Of a DNA stretch of 64,000 bases, positions 20,986 to 30,161 are shown one piece after another. The translations under genes were made by a program, and so were the position numbers. The stretch spans positions 1-64,000 of the forward strand of contig NZ_JAUXXE010000007.1 of NCBI RefSeq assembly GCF_030681155.1. The letters are read 5' to 3'. Position 1 is the stretch's first letter. Each line of letters opens with the position of its first letter. A model generated the notes under the pieces. The model searched no databases, was not told the DNA's origin, and worked only from the letters and a program-made list of their open reading frames with translations. The stretch is from Phenylobacterium sp. (GTDB lineage: Bacteria; Pseudomonadota; Alphaproteobacteria; Caulobacterales; Caulobacteraceae).

Positions 20986-22491
20986 TCAGCCGACCTTGGC
21001 GTGGTCCGCCTTTTCCGTCCAGTCGCTGGCCCCGGTCCAGCGCGCCAAGGCCGCACGCAGAGCGTCCGGCGTCAGCGGCTTGACCAGGAAGTCATCCATG
21101 CCGGCGGCCAGACAGGCGTGGCGGTCCTCTTCGAAGGCGTTGGCGGTCAAGGCCACCATCGGCGTGCGGACGCCTTGGCTCCGGACCCGCCGCGCGGCCT
21201 CCAGACCCGACATGCCAGGCATGCGCATGTCCATCAGGATCAGGTCGTAGACGCCGACCGACAAGGCCGCGAGCGCTTCCTCGCCGCCGCCCGCCTGATC
21301 GACCCGGCAGCCTTCGCGCGTGAGCAGTGCGCGGGCGAGCAGGGCGTTGATGGGGTTGTCCTCGACCAGCAGGATCCGAGCGCCGGGAGCTGCGGCCGGA
21401 GCCACGCGGTCGTCGTCGTCGCGCTCGGCCTGCACTGCATGGGCGCCCAGCGCGGCGAGCACGCGTTCGGCCAGCGAGGCGCGACGCAACGGCTTGATCA
21501 GATAGCCGCCATAGCCAGCGGCGCGGTAGGCGTCGATCTGGCCGCGCTCTTCAGGCGCCAGCAGGATTAAGGACGTGCGGCCGGCTGGGGCGATTTGCGG
21601 CGCCAGCGCCCGGTCGATCAACAGCACATCGGGGGCGGTGGTCGCGGTCAGGGCGGCGGCGAGGTCATGAGCGGTGACCGGCTCTCCGCCGGCAGCGATG
21701 ATCTGGCGCCGCGCCGCGTCGGCGACGATGGGGCTGGCGCAGGCGATCGCCACTGTGCGGCCGGCAAGGCTTTGGTCGGGCTCCTGCGGCAGGCATGGGA
21801 AGTTGGCTTCGAACCAGAAGGCCGCGCCTCCGTGGCTGGCGGTCTCGACCCCGACGGCGCCGTCCATCGCCTTGGCCAGCTTTCGGGCGATGGCGAGGCC
21901 CAGCCCTGCGCCGCCCAATTGCATGTCGTTCAGGGGGTCAGCCTGTTCGAAGGCCTCGAAGATCTTTTCGCGCGCCGCCGCGCTGACGCCGGGACCGCTG
22001 TCCTCGACGGTGAAGCGTAGGCCCTTGCCGGTTTGCGCCACGGTGATCAGCACCCCGCCCCGGGAGGTGAACTTGATGGCGTTGCCGGCGAAATTCAGCA
22101 GGATCTGGCGCAGCCGGCCCTCGTCGGCCACGGCTTGGCCGATGCCGGCGGGCGCGGCCCAGGCGATCTCCAGGCCCTTTTCGTGGGCGCGGGGCGAGAG
22201 CAGTTCGCAGACCGAGCGCAGCAGGCTCTCGACTTCGAAGGTCGTGGGGAACAGTTCGATCTTGTCGGCGCCCAGCCGCGCGAAATCGAGCACGTCGTTG
22301 ACGAGGCCCAGCAGATGCTCGCCGGATTCGCGCAGGGCCGCGACATAGGCGCGTTGCTCCTGGGTAAGGCCGGTGCCCTCCAGCAGGCGGGCCATCCCGA
22401 GCACGCCGTTCAGCGGGGTGCGGAATTCGTGGCTCAGCGAAGCGAGTTGCTCGGCGCTGACGCGGGGCTCTTGGTTCGGATCGTCGTTCAT
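20986..22491 (-). CDS. shkA: ShkA-like hybrid histidine kinase with c-di-GMP pseudo-receiver
   Basis: 501 residues from ATG 22491 (a GTG at 22542 would add 17). Order: HisKA with H21 (SHEFRTPLNG), HATPase (about 120-230), REC1 (about 245-350) and REC2 (about 371-487) with D421 (LILMDMRMPG). REC1 lacks the acidic pair at its start (IACASPI instead of LLVEDNP) and is a pseudo-receiver. It contains Y330 in GYGGYLIKPLRR, and the REC1-REC2 linker has a DDR motif (360-362). In Caulobacter ShkA, from published structures as I recall, the equivalent Tyr and Arg residues bind c-di-GMP and the DDR linker holds the kinase shut. ShkA phosphorylates the TacA pathway via ShpA. No TM segment. Confidence 0.8.
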   Translation of the reverse strand: MNDDPNQEPRVSAEQLASLSHEFRTPLNGVLGMARLLEGTGLTQEQRAYVAALRESGEHLLGLVNDVLDFARLGADKIELFPTTFEVESLLRSVCELLSPRAHEKGLEIAWAAPAGIGQAVADEGRLRQILLNFAGNAIKFTSRGGVLITVAQTGKGLRFTVEDSGPGVSAAAREKIFEAFEQADPLNDMQLGGAGLGLAIARKLAKAMDGAVGVETASHGGAAFWFEANFPCLPQEPDQSLAGRTVAIACASPIVADAARRQIIAAGGEPVTAHDLAAALTATTAPDVLLIDRALAPQIAPAGRTSLILLAPEERGQIDAYRAAGYGGYLIKPLRRASLAERVLAALGAHAVQAERDDDDRVAPAAAPGARILLVEDNPINALLARALLTREGCRVDQAGGGEEALAALSVGVYDLILMDMRMPGMSGLEAARRVRSQGVRTPMVALTANAFEEDRHACLAAGMDDFLVKPLTPDALRAALARWTGASDWTEKADHAKVG

Positions 22492-22580
22492 CGACCGCGA
22501 ACCTAGGGGGCTGGGACTTAACGGGCTGTCAAGCCCAGCCACTTTGAGTTGCGAGACTGCTCGCGAACGTTGGTGGTCGC

Positions 22581-22961
22581 CTACCGCTCGGCCATCTCCT
22601 GAGCCAAGGCGACCAATGCAGCCCGGGCTGAGGCGCGGGGAATGGCGGCGTAGGCTTCCAGCAGATCGGTCGCGCCGGTCAGGGCCAGGGACTGCAGAAT
22701 ATCGTCTGCGGCGTCGGACATGCCGCCTTCTTCGCCGACCAGCCAGCCCACCGTGGTGTCCAGCGCCGATGCGATCGAGACCAGCATCGAGCCCGAGACG
22801 CGGTTGGCGCCGCGCTCGTACTTTTGGATCTGTTGAAACGACACGCCGACCCGATCGGACAGAATGCCTTGGCTGATGCCCAGCGACTTTCTGCGCAGGC
22901 GCATTCGCGCCCCAATTGCGATATCTACGGGATCCGGTCCGATGGCGTCATCGAGGGGCAT
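22581..22961 (-). CDS. Xre-family transcriptional regulator
   Basis: 126 residues. HTH_3 domain at about 16-72 (RMRLRRKSLGISQGILSDRVGVSFQQIQKYERG), then a C-terminal helical region. This is the common alphaproteobacterial cytoplasmic Xre type. ATG at 22961 has GAGGAA upstream; the open frame before it is not supported. Divergent from the LuxR-type gene (106-base gap containing a GAGTC site that CcrM could methylate). Confidence 0.85.
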   Translation of the reverse strand: MPLDDAIGPDPVDIAIGARMRLRRKSLGISQGILSDRVGVSFQQIQKYERGANRVSGSMLVSIASALDTTVGWLVGEEGGMSDAADDILQSLALTGATDLLEAYAAIPRASARAALVALAQEMAER

Positions 22962-23067
22962 GTGTTCCTCCCCACTCGCTCCAGGAAAGTTCTTTGTTGG
23001 GCAGGATGCCCGGCGGCACCATAACAAGTAGACGGGCTCCTAGGCGAGTCGCTAACATGTTCACCTT

Positions 23068-23877
23068 ATGCGCGCACCGCAAGAGACAGTCGCCGACCCG
23101 GTAGAGCTTCTGACGCCGCGAGAGCGTGAATGCCTGCGTCTGGTTGATCGTCACCTCAGTTCCAAACAGATCGCCCGCGAGCTCGGGATGTCGAAGGCGT
23201 CGGTCGACACCTATTGCGATCGTGCGCGCAAGAAGCTTGGCGTCGGCGACCGCTATTCGGCTGCTCGGGCCCTGGCCGCGCGGGAAACCGCTGTCCCGAT
23301 CGTGTCGGGACAAGACGCAATCAGGACAGACACCGTCGCACTCCTATGGGCTGATGAAGCCCAGCAAGGAGACCGCACCGATGGGCGATTGGTTGAGAGA
23401 ACTGGCGGACGCCAGGGTGACGACGGCGGACTTGGAACCCGATCGCGAAACGACGAACCGTCGGGCCGCGGTGGGCCAGGCGATGCGGGTCCGCGGGGAG
23501 GTGGAAGCCTTCGAGCGCCGTTGGCCGAGCCCGCACAATTCCGAACCGGTCGTCCCGACCTTTACGTGGAGCCAGCTCGAACGCCAGCTGGCGGACCTGG
23601 CCGATACGCCGATGAAGGCCGCCATGGCCCGGGAGCTGGTTTCAGCCACCCGCAAGACGTCGCAATTCAAGCCGCCAGAAATGGTCTTGAGGGAAATCCT
23701 CTGCCTGACCTGGGCGCTGCTGGACGAGGGCTTCCAGCCGGATCTGGAACCTGGCTTGGCGGGACCCGCCTAGGGCCGGCCGCTCGGCTGGGCATGGTCG
23801 GGGTGATCGCCATCATCGCGGCCCTGTCCTTCGGGGCGTTGCTGGCCGGGCTTCATGCCCTCCAGGACCTATTTTAG
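23068..23877 (+). CDS. LuxR-type HTH regulator with C-terminal membrane helix
   Basis: 269 residues. N-terminal LuxR/GerE HTH (about 14-70: LTPRERECLRLVDRHLSSKQIARELGMSKASVDTY) with no receiver or autoinducer domain, a long Gly/Arg/Pro-rich linker (about 75-238) and one membrane helix at the extreme C-terminus (241-265, VGVIAIIAALSFGALLAGL). HTH-linker-TM proteins of this shape occur in sphingomonads and relatives; a membrane-tethered regulator is the inference. The linker codes poorly for a gene here and is overprinted by another frame (23381-23773). Alternative view: only the HTH part is a gene and the TM tail is a coincidence, which I think is less likely. Confidence 0.65.
   Translation: MRAPQETVADPVELLTPRERECLRLVDRHLSSKQIARELGMSKASVDTYCDRARKKLGVGDRYSAARALAARETAVPIVSGQDAIRTDTVALLWADEAQQGDRTDGRLVERTGGRQGDDGGLGTRSRNDEPSGRGGPGDAGPRGGGSLRAPLAEPAQFRTGRPDLYVEPARTPAGGPGRYADEGRHGPGAGFSHPQDVAIQAARNGLEGNPLPDLGAAGRGLPAGSGTWLGGTRLGPAARLGMVGVIAIIAALSFGALLAGLHALQDLF
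23381..23773 (+). CDS. Small protein of unknown function overprinted on the LuxR linker
   Basis: 130 residues, wholly inside the LuxR-type gene in the other forward frame. The ATG has AAGGAGA eight bases upstream, better than most genes here. By hand count about four fifths of third codon positions are G/C in this frame, against about half in the LuxR frame over the same bases, so this frame shows the genome's coding bias. Sequence looks helical and soluble (MGDWLRELADARV...; WSQLERQLADLADTPMKAAMARELV). An upstream in-frame ATG (23354) is possible. No family recognised. Whether both frames are translated is open. Confidence 0.6.
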   Translation: MGDWLRELADARVTTADLEPDRETTNRRAAVGQAMRVRGEVEAFERRWPSPHNSEPVVPTFTWSQLERQLADLADTPMKAAMARELVSATRKTSQFKPPEMVLREILCLTWALLDEGFQPDLEPGLAGPA

Positions 23878-23976
23878 GTTTTTAATCTTAAACTAAAACG
23901 GGCCCTTAGCCCTGTTTCCCCCACCCTTGAAATCGTCAGAAGGCGTCCGGCTGCCCCGTGCGCCAGGAGATCCCTC

Positions 23977-24327
23977 ATGCTTAAACAACGTCGTATGATC
24001 GCCGATCAAGTCGCGGCGAGTCTGTTCGAAGCCGAGGCCGCCATCGACGCCGCCCTCGCCAAGACCGCTGGCCTCGCTGGTGTGATGCCAGGCCTTCGGG
24101 CCGACGCCGGCCTCTCGGCCCTGATCGGCCAGGACGCGGTCGAACGGGCCAGCGAGGCGCTTGCGCTTCTCGCCAAGGCTCGCCGCGCCATCTGTGAGAC
24201 GCACAGGGAATTGGACGTCGCCAAGGCCCAAATCGGCCTCGGCGCGGTCATGTACGGCGGGATGGAGAAGCCCCCGAACGCCGCCCTCGCCCCCAGCCGC
24301 GCCCTGCGCGCCGTCGCGGCCGGCTGA
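23977..24327 (+). CDS. Conserved small helical protein, unknown function
   Basis: 116 residues, predicted nearly all helical, with alternating Ala/Glu/Leu (VAASLFEAEAAIDAALAKTAGLAGVMP; RASEALALLAKARRAICETHRELDVAKAQIGLGAVMYGG). GGAGA lies just upstream of the ATG. I have the impression that similar small genes follow HTH-TM regulators in other alphaproteobacteria, but cannot confirm this here. An efficient terminator follows. Confidence 0.7.
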   Translation: MLKQRRMIADQVAASLFEAEAAIDAALAKTAGLAGVMPGLRADAGLSALIGQDAVERASEALALLAKARRAICETHRELDVAKAQIGLGAVMYGGMEKPPNAALAPSRALRAVAAG

Positions 24328-24371
24328 TCACCTTCGTAAAAGTTGCCTCTTGCGGGATTAACCGCAGTATC

Positions 24372-24402
24372 AGGGCCCTCAGGAAGCTGAGGGCCCTTTC
24401 TT
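24372..24402 (+). terminator. Rho-independent terminator
   Basis: Perfect 11-bp stem (24372-24382/24387-24397) with a GAAG loop and a T-rich tail. It ends the unit of the LuxR-type and small helical genes, and directly abuts the ATG at 24403 of the next gene. Confidence 0.88.
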
Positions 24403-24831
24403 ATGTTCAGCTCGACCCCGGAGCGTGTCTGGGCTGTCGTCATGTTCGCGGTGTCCGCCTTCGCGCTGTGGCGTGGAGGGCGAACCGAGCGCGCCGTCGC
24501 GGTGGCCAACATCGTCGCCTGGATCGCCACCATCGTGGTGCAGAACCGCCACGACTGGCTGGCCCCCCAATGGGGGGTGCTGGCCGTGGACGTGCTCTTC
24601 CTGTTGCTGCTGCTCTGGTTCGTTGTCCGCAGCAGCCGGTTGTGGATCCTACCGGCTGCTGCGTTCCAGCTTTTGGCGGTGGTCACCCATGCGGCGATCC
24701 TCGCCGACGGGGGGGTCCGGGCCTGGACCTACGTGACAGCCTTGATCCTCTGGAGCTATCTGGTGCTCATCACCCTGGCGGTTGGGACCTACACCAATTG
24801 GCGCGGAGCTAGCGCGCCACCAGCACGCTGA
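24403..24831 (+). CDS. Small integral membrane protein, unknown function
   Basis: 142 residues with four hydrophobic segments (about 9-23, 34-47, 57-76, 82-100 and 108-130 with some merging). The first ATG is directly after a terminator, leaving no room for a free ribosome-binding site; an internal ATG at 24442 (residue 14) or another start may be used. The 3' end overlaps the convergent UspA gene by 23 bases. Good third-position G/C supports coding. No family recognised. Confidence 0.6.
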   Translation: MFSSTPERVWAVVMFAVSAFALWRGGRTERAVAVANIVAWIATIVVQNRHDWLAPQWGVLAVDVLFLLLLLWFVVRSSRLWILPAAAFQLLAVVTHAAILADGGVRAWTYVTALILWSYLVLITLAVGTYTNWRGASAPPAR

Positions 24832-25237
24832 CCTGGGCTTCGCGCACGATCTTCTCAGCGTTTGAACCGAGCAGTCGTGAGGCCAGAGACGGCGGATGTG
24901 ACCCGACGACGATCAGGTCGACCTCGTTGTCGCGGGCCTCGGCCAGAATTTCGCCCGACACCGAGCCGACGCGAACCTTGGTCATCACCGGTCGGGTCGT
25001 GGGGCCGATCTTCGCCACCCACTTTTCCAGTTCCGCCTCGTGCCAGGCCTGCTCGTCGGCGTCGAAGGACTTCGGCAGGTAGGTGTTGTAGCGGGAGGAG
25101 CGCGGAGTCCGCACGTTGATCATGGTGATCCGCGCGCCAGAGGCCGCCGCCAGCTCACGCACCCGAACGATCTCGCGTTCGGTGTTGGTGGGATCCTCGA
25201 CGTCGATCGTCACTAGGATGTGCTGAAAGCCCGGCAT
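24809..25237 (-). CDS. Universal stress protein, UspA family
   Basis: 142 residues, single Usp domain. The ATP-binding loop is seen as VGSHPPSLASRLLGSNAEKIV, near the canonical G-x2-G-x9-G-S pattern but with the second Gly replaced (SHPP), and D12 sits in the first strand (ILVTIDVED). Strong AGGAGG precedes the ATG. Likely a stress-induced nucleotide-binding protein. Confidence 0.85.
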   Translation of the reverse strand: MPGFQHILVTIDVEDPTNTEREIVRVRELAAASGARITMINVRTPRSSRYNTYLPKSFDADEQAWHEAELEKWVAKIGPTTRPVMTKVRVGSVSGEILAEARDNEVDLIVVGSHPPSLASRLLGSNAEKIVREAQVSVLVAR

Positions 25238-25356
25238 GAGACCCCCTCCTGATCTTGTTCATATGACGCGTGAGGCTTGAGGATGGTTGCGCGACGGCGA
25301 CCCAAAATCCAGAGCTGTACTTCGCCTTAGTTTCCGGAGGGCGGATCGGCGCTCCG

Positions 25357-26889
25357 TCAGGCGAGGGCCGGGGACGCCTGGCCCATGCGACGATAGATCA
25401 GCGCCTCGGCCACATGGATGCGGCGCACGGGGCCGGGCCCCTCCAGGTCGGCGATGGTCCGGGCCAGCCGCAGGGTGCGGGTCCACCCGCGGGCGGTCAG
25501 GCCGCCGGCCTCGGCCGCCTTGGCCAACAGGGAGCGAGCGGCCGGGTCCAGGTCGGCGATCTTTTCCAGGAAATCACCCTGCGCCTGGGCGTTGAGGGGC
25601 GCGCCGTCGCCATTGGCGGTGTCAGCGGCGCGGTCGGCTTGAAGCTGGCGCGCGACGGCCACGCGGGCGGCGGCCTCGACGGTGCCCTCGGCCTGGGCGG
25701 GAAGCGCCAGGTCGGCGGCGGTCACCGGCGGCACGTCGATCTGCAGGTCGATGCGGTCCATGAAGGGGCCGGAGACCTTCATCTGGTAGTCGGTCTGGCA
25801 GCGCGGGGCGCGCCCGCAAGCTCCGCGTCCGGCGCCGCCCATGCCGCATTTGCAGGGGTTCTGCGCGGCGATCAGCTGGAAACGGGCGGGATAACGAACG
25901 TGGGCGTTGGCCCGGGCCACCACCACCTCGCCGGTCTCGAGCGGCTGGCGCAGCGAATCCAGCGCCTGGCTGGAGAATTCCGGCAATTCGTCCAGGAACA
26001 GCACGCCATTATGGGCCAGCGACACTTCCCCCGGCTTCACCTTCAGGCCGCCGCCGGTCAGCGCCGCCATGCTGGCCGAGTGGTGCGGCGTGCGGAAAGG
26101 TCGCGTGCGAGTCAGGGCGCCCTTGGCGATTAGCCCGGCCACCGAATGGACCATCGAGGTTTCCAGCAGCTCGGTCGGCGAGAGCGGCGGCAGCAGACCG
26201 GGCAGGCGCGCGGCCATCATCGATTTGCCCGAACCCGGCGGTCCGCTGAACAACAGATTGTGGCCGCCGGCCGCGGCGATTTCCAGCGCCCGCTTGGCGT
26301 TCTCCTGGCCCTTCACGTCGCGCAGGTCCGGGACGCGCTCGCCGTCCATCATCGGGCCGGGCTTGGGCGGCGACAGGATCTGGGTTCCGCGGAAGTGATT
26401 GACCACCGCGATCAGGGATGGCGCGGCCAGAATGCGTGTATCGCCGGCCCAAGCCGCCTCCGCGCCCGACGCTTCGGGACAGATCAGGCCAAGGCCCATG
26501 GCTCCCGCGGCCACCGCGGCGGGCAAGGCGCCCGAAATCCCGACGATGCGGCCGTCCAGCGATAGCTCGCCCATCGCCGCCCACTCGGTCAGGGCGTCGG
26601 GTGGAAGAATGCCCATGGCGGCCATCACCGCCAGGGCGATCGGCAGGTCGTAGTGACTGCCTTCCTTGGGCAGGTCGGCCGGGGCGAGATTGGCGATGAT
26701 CCGCTTGGACGGCATGGCCAGACCAAGGCCGGCAAAGGCGGCCCGAACCCGCTCTCGGCTCTCGGCGACCGCCTTGTCGCCGAGCCCGACCAGCATGAAT
26801 TTCATCTCACCGCCGGTGAGCTGGACCTCGACGTCCACGCGTCGCGCCTCGACGCCTTGAAAGGCCACCGTCACGACTCGAGACGCCAT
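25357..26889 (-). CDS. comM: YifB/ComM family Mg-chelatase-like AAA+ helicase
   Basis: 510 residues, the usual length. N-terminal Lon-protease-like fold (VEVQLTGGEMKFMLVGLGDKAVAESRERVRAA), then AAA+ ATPase with Walker A FSGPPGSGKS and Walker B FLDELPEF, and the C-terminal Mg-chelatase extension with the Cys-rich CKCGMGGAGRGACGRAPRC. ComM in Vibrio is a branch-migration helicase for integration of transforming DNA. A LexA box and a DnaA box lie upstream (separate entries), so it is likely SOS induced. Last gene of the leftward cluster. Confidence 0.94.
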   Translation of the reverse strand: MASRVVTVAFQGVEARRVDVEVQLTGGEMKFMLVGLGDKAVAESRERVRAAFAGLGLAMPSKRIIANLAPADLPKEGSHYDLPIALAVMAAMGILPPDALTEWAAMGELSLDGRIVGISGALPAAVAAGAMGLGLICPEASGAEAAWAGDTRILAAPSLIAVVNHFRGTQILSPPKPGPMMDGERVPDLRDVKGQENAKRALEIAAAGGHNLLFSGPPGSGKSMMAARLPGLLPPLSPTELLETSMVHSVAGLIAKGALTRTRPFRTPHHSASMAALTGGGLKVKPGEVSLAHNGVLFLDELPEFSSQALDSLRQPLETGEVVVARANAHVRYPARFQLIAAQNPCKCGMGGAGRGACGRAPRCQTDYQMKVSGPFMDRIDLQIDVPPVTAADLALPAQAEGTVEAAARVAVARQLQADRAADTANGDGAPLNAQAQGDFLEKIADLDPAARSLLAKAAEAGGLTARGWTRTLRLARTIADLEGPGPVRRIHVAEALIYRRMGQASPALA

Positions 26890-26913
26890 GCCAACCCCTA
26901 GAAAAAGCTCAAC

Positions 26914-26922
26914 TTATCCACA
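26914..26922 (+). promoter_or_regulatory. Perfect DnaA box between gshB and comM
   Basis: TTATCCACA, the exact consensus, 25 bases upstream of the comM start. A single box without an AT-rich unwinding region; at most a regulatory DnaA site, possibly chance. Confidence 0.4.
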
Positions 26923-26951
26923 ACCCCATCATGGCGCGCGGGGTAGATCAA

Positions 26952-26966
26952 GAACAAAAATAGAAC
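26952..26966 (-). promoter_or_regulatory. LexA (SOS) box upstream of comM
   Basis: On the minus strand this reads GTTC-N7-GTTC exactly, the LexA direct repeat of alphaproteobacteria. It lies 63-77 bases upstream of the comM ATG, in an AT-richer stretch than its surroundings, in promoter position. Confidence 0.75.
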
Positions 26967-27021
26967 TTTTGGAGAAGTTGAGGCGTTTCCGCGACTTATG
27001 CGTGTCTCTTTGCGTTGTAAA

Positions 27022-27969
<948 letters not shown>

Positions 27970-28063
27970 GGGGAGTTCTCCTAACGGCCAAGACGCCAAG
28001 GCCAAGGCGTCTGAGATAGTTCGGTGATGTGGAAAGCGCCAGCCAGAAGGCCTGTCGGCGTTG

Positions 28064-28894
28064 TCAGTTCAGCCGCAGGCGAACCCGTTCGCGCTGGGCG
28101 CGGGCGGCCAGGGCCGCGCCGCCGTCCAGGGTGCTGGCGTGGGCCAGGGCCTGGAGCGCGCCAGCCAGGGCGCCTTGACCCTCGCGGGCGGCGGCGACGT
28201 CCAGCCACGGGCGGTGATCGGCGGGATCGAGCAGGGCGCGGCGCAGGGCGGCGCGCTCGGCGCGCGCGAAATCACCAGACGCGCTGGCGCGGGCGAAGAC
28301 GTTGTTCTGCAGCCGGATCAGCACGGCCCGGTCCGAGGCCGGCGCCATCAGGTGGTCCAGCCGGTCGGCGACATTGGGGGTCAGGCCGGCGTGAAGGGCG
28401 CGCCGGGTCAACTCAGACGGCAGCACCACGCGGCCCTCGCTGAACGGGTCCATGGCCAGCGGCCCCTCGACGGTCTCGATCCGCAGCAGGAAGTGGCCGG
28501 GGAAATCGACGCCCTGGACGGTCAGGCCGCACTTGCGCGCGACGTGCAGGTAGTAGACCCCCAGGGCGACCGGCAGGCCTTTGCGGCGCTGGGCGACGGC
28601 GATGACGCAGGCGTTGTCGGGGTCGTCATAGGTGAAGAGATCGCCGGTGAGCGCCAGGTCGCCGGCCATGGCCTCGGCCAGAGCCTCTTCGGGGCTCTCC
28701 ATGCGCAGCCGGTCGGTCAGTCGCTCTACGCCGGTGCGCGCCAGGTCCTGGGCGATCTGCGGGTCACGCCCAGGCGCGTCGTGGACCGAGCAGGCGATGG
28801 CGGCTTCGAGCAACGGGAACTCGCCCTCCGGCGCGCGTCCGGCTTCGCTCAAAATTCCTTCGGCGTCCTCGCGGGTCATGGGCTCTGTTTTCAA
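28064..28894 (-). CDS. SirB1 family transglutaminase-like/TPR protein
   Basis: 276 residues. Begins with a transglutaminase-like SirB1 domain ([46 protein letters not shown] with the conserved His) followed by a TPR-like helical tail ([22 protein letters not shown]). Function undetermined. The start is a TTG overlapping the yraN stop (TTGA), or the ATG at 28879. In the leftward operon rdgB-hemW-rsmI-yraN. Confidence 0.8.
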   Translation of the reverse strand: MKTEPMTREDAEGILSEAGRAPEGEFPLLEAAIACSVHDAPGRDPQIAQDLARTGVERLTDRLRMESPEEALAEAMAGDLALTGDLFTYDDPDNACVIAVAQRRKGLPVALGVYYLHVARKCGLTVQGVDFPGHFLLRIETVEGPLAMDPFSEGRVVLPSELTRRALHAGLTPNVADRLDHLMAPASDRAVLIRLQNNVFARASASGDFARAERAALRRALLDPADHRPWLDVAAAREGQGALAGALQALAHASTLDGGAALAARAQRERVRLRLN

Positions 28895-29265
28895 GCGCCT
28901 TTCCAGGCGTCGGGACTGTGAATGGGCAGCCGGCCTGGCGCCAGGGCGACCAGATCGAGGCGAACCGCCAGGTTTTGCAAGCTGGGCCGGCGCGCGGCGA
29001 TGGCTTGCCCGGCGCGGCGGAGCCGGTCGCGTTGCATCTGGGTCACGGTTTCGAGTGCCACCTCCAGCGTCTGGCGCTGCTTCACCTCAACCACGGCCAG
29101 GACGCCGCCGCGCTTGGCCAGCAGGTCGATCTCGCCCTGCGGGGTGCGTAGTCTAAAGCCGAGGATCCGGTAGCCCTTCAGCATCAGCCATATCGCCGCC
29201 CAGGCTTCGGCGCGGCGGCCGGCCAACCTTGCGGCCGCGCCGCGGGCCTGACGCTGGGGGGTCAA
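28891..29265 (-). CDS. yraN: YraN family (UPF0102) endonuclease-like protein
   Basis: 124 residues. Restriction-endonuclease-like core: GRRAEAWAAIWLMLKGYRIL, QGEIDLLAKRGGVLAVVEVKQR, with the D-x12-E-x-K metal site (E-I-D; V-E-V-K). It usually sits beside rsmI, as here. The start is TTG overlapping the rsmI stop; the end overlaps the SirB1-like gene by four bases. Confidence 0.9.
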   Translation of the reverse strand: MTPQRQARGAAARLAGRRAEAWAAIWLMLKGYRILGFRLRTPQGEIDLLAKRGGVLAVVEVKQRQTLEVALETVTQMQRDRLRRAGQAIAARRPSLQNLAVRLDLVALAPGRLPIHSPDAWKGA

Positions 29266-30137
29266 GCCTCGCGCTCCTGCTTCAGCTCCATGGCTCGTCG
29301 ATAGAGATCGCGGCGCGGCAGGCCGAGAGCCTTGGCGACTTCGGACGCAGCCTCGGCCGGGCGCAGGCGGGTCAGGGCGTCGGCCAGGGCGGTGTCGGCG
29401 TCCGCCGCGGTGGCCGCCTCCTCGCGGCCGGGGCCGACCAGTATGACGATTTCACCCTTGGGCGTGTCGCAGCGCGGATCGGCGGCAAGTTCGGACAAGG
29501 TTCCGCGGATCACCGTCTCATAGAGCTTGGTCAGTTCGCGGGCCACGGCGGCTTCGCGCGGGCCGAACACAGCGGCCATGTCGGCCAGACTCGAAGCCAG
29601 GCGAGGGCCGCTTTCGAAGAACACGAGGGTGGTGCGGATCCCCGCCAGTTCCTCGAAGAAGGTCCGGCGCGCGGCGCTCTTGGGCGGGGCGAACCCGGCG
29701 AACATGAAGCGGTCGGTCGGCAGGCCGGCGACCGACAGCCCGGCCAGCAGGGCTGAGGCGCCGGGGATCGGATAGACGGCTGAACCCTGGGCCACGGCCT
29801 CGCGCACGATGCGGAAGCCGGGGTCGGAAACCAGCGGCGTGCCGGCGTCCGACACCAGGGCGACACGGCCGCCCTCGGCCAGCACCGCCAAGGCCTTCAG
29901 GCCGCCGCGCTCGGCGGTGTGTTCATCGTAGCGTTCGAGTTTCTTGGAGAGGCCATAGGCGGTCAGCAGCTTGGCGGCGACGCGGGTGTCCTCGGCCAAC
30001 ACCAGGTCGGCGGCCGATAGCACGTCCAGCGCCCGCAAGGTGATGTCGCGCAAATTCCCGATCGGCGTCGCCACGATGTAGAGGCCCGGGTCCAGCGGGT
30101 TCTCGGACAGGGCGGGCGGGGGAGGGTGACGCGACAT
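29262..30137 (-). CDS. rsmI: 16S rRNA 2'-O-ribose C1402 methyltransferase
   Basis: 291 residues. SAM-dependent tetrapyrrole-methylase fold: LYIVATPIGNLRDIT, AEDTRVAAKLL, YDEHTAERG, ALVSDAGTPLVSDPG, and RTTLVFFESGPRL. Modifies C1402 at the P-site of 16S rRNA. Starts 24 bases after the hemW end. Confidence 0.97.
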   Translation of the reverse strand: MSRHPPPPALSENPLDPGLYIVATPIGNLRDITLRALDVLSAADLVLAEDTRVAAKLLTAYGLSKKLERYDEHTAERGGLKALAVLAEGGRVALVSDAGTPLVSDPGFRIVREAVAQGSAVYPIPGASALLAGLSVAGLPTDRFMFAGFAPPKSAARRTFFEELAGIRTTLVFFESGPRLASSLADMAAVFGPREAAVARELTKLYETVIRGTLSELAADPRCDTPKGEIVILVGPGREEAATAADADTALADALTRLRPAEAASEVAKALGLPRRDLYRRAMELKQEREA

Positions 30138-30161
30138 GGGGAAGGCTTCGCCGGTTATCGC

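Noticed and set aside
24006..24686. 226-codon minus-strand frame at 24.3 kb
   Set aside because: Spans a terminator and two plus-strand genes; shadow.
26914..26922. Replication origin around the perfect DnaA box
   Set aside because: Only one box, no cluster or extended AT-rich region; treated as a possible regulatory site only.
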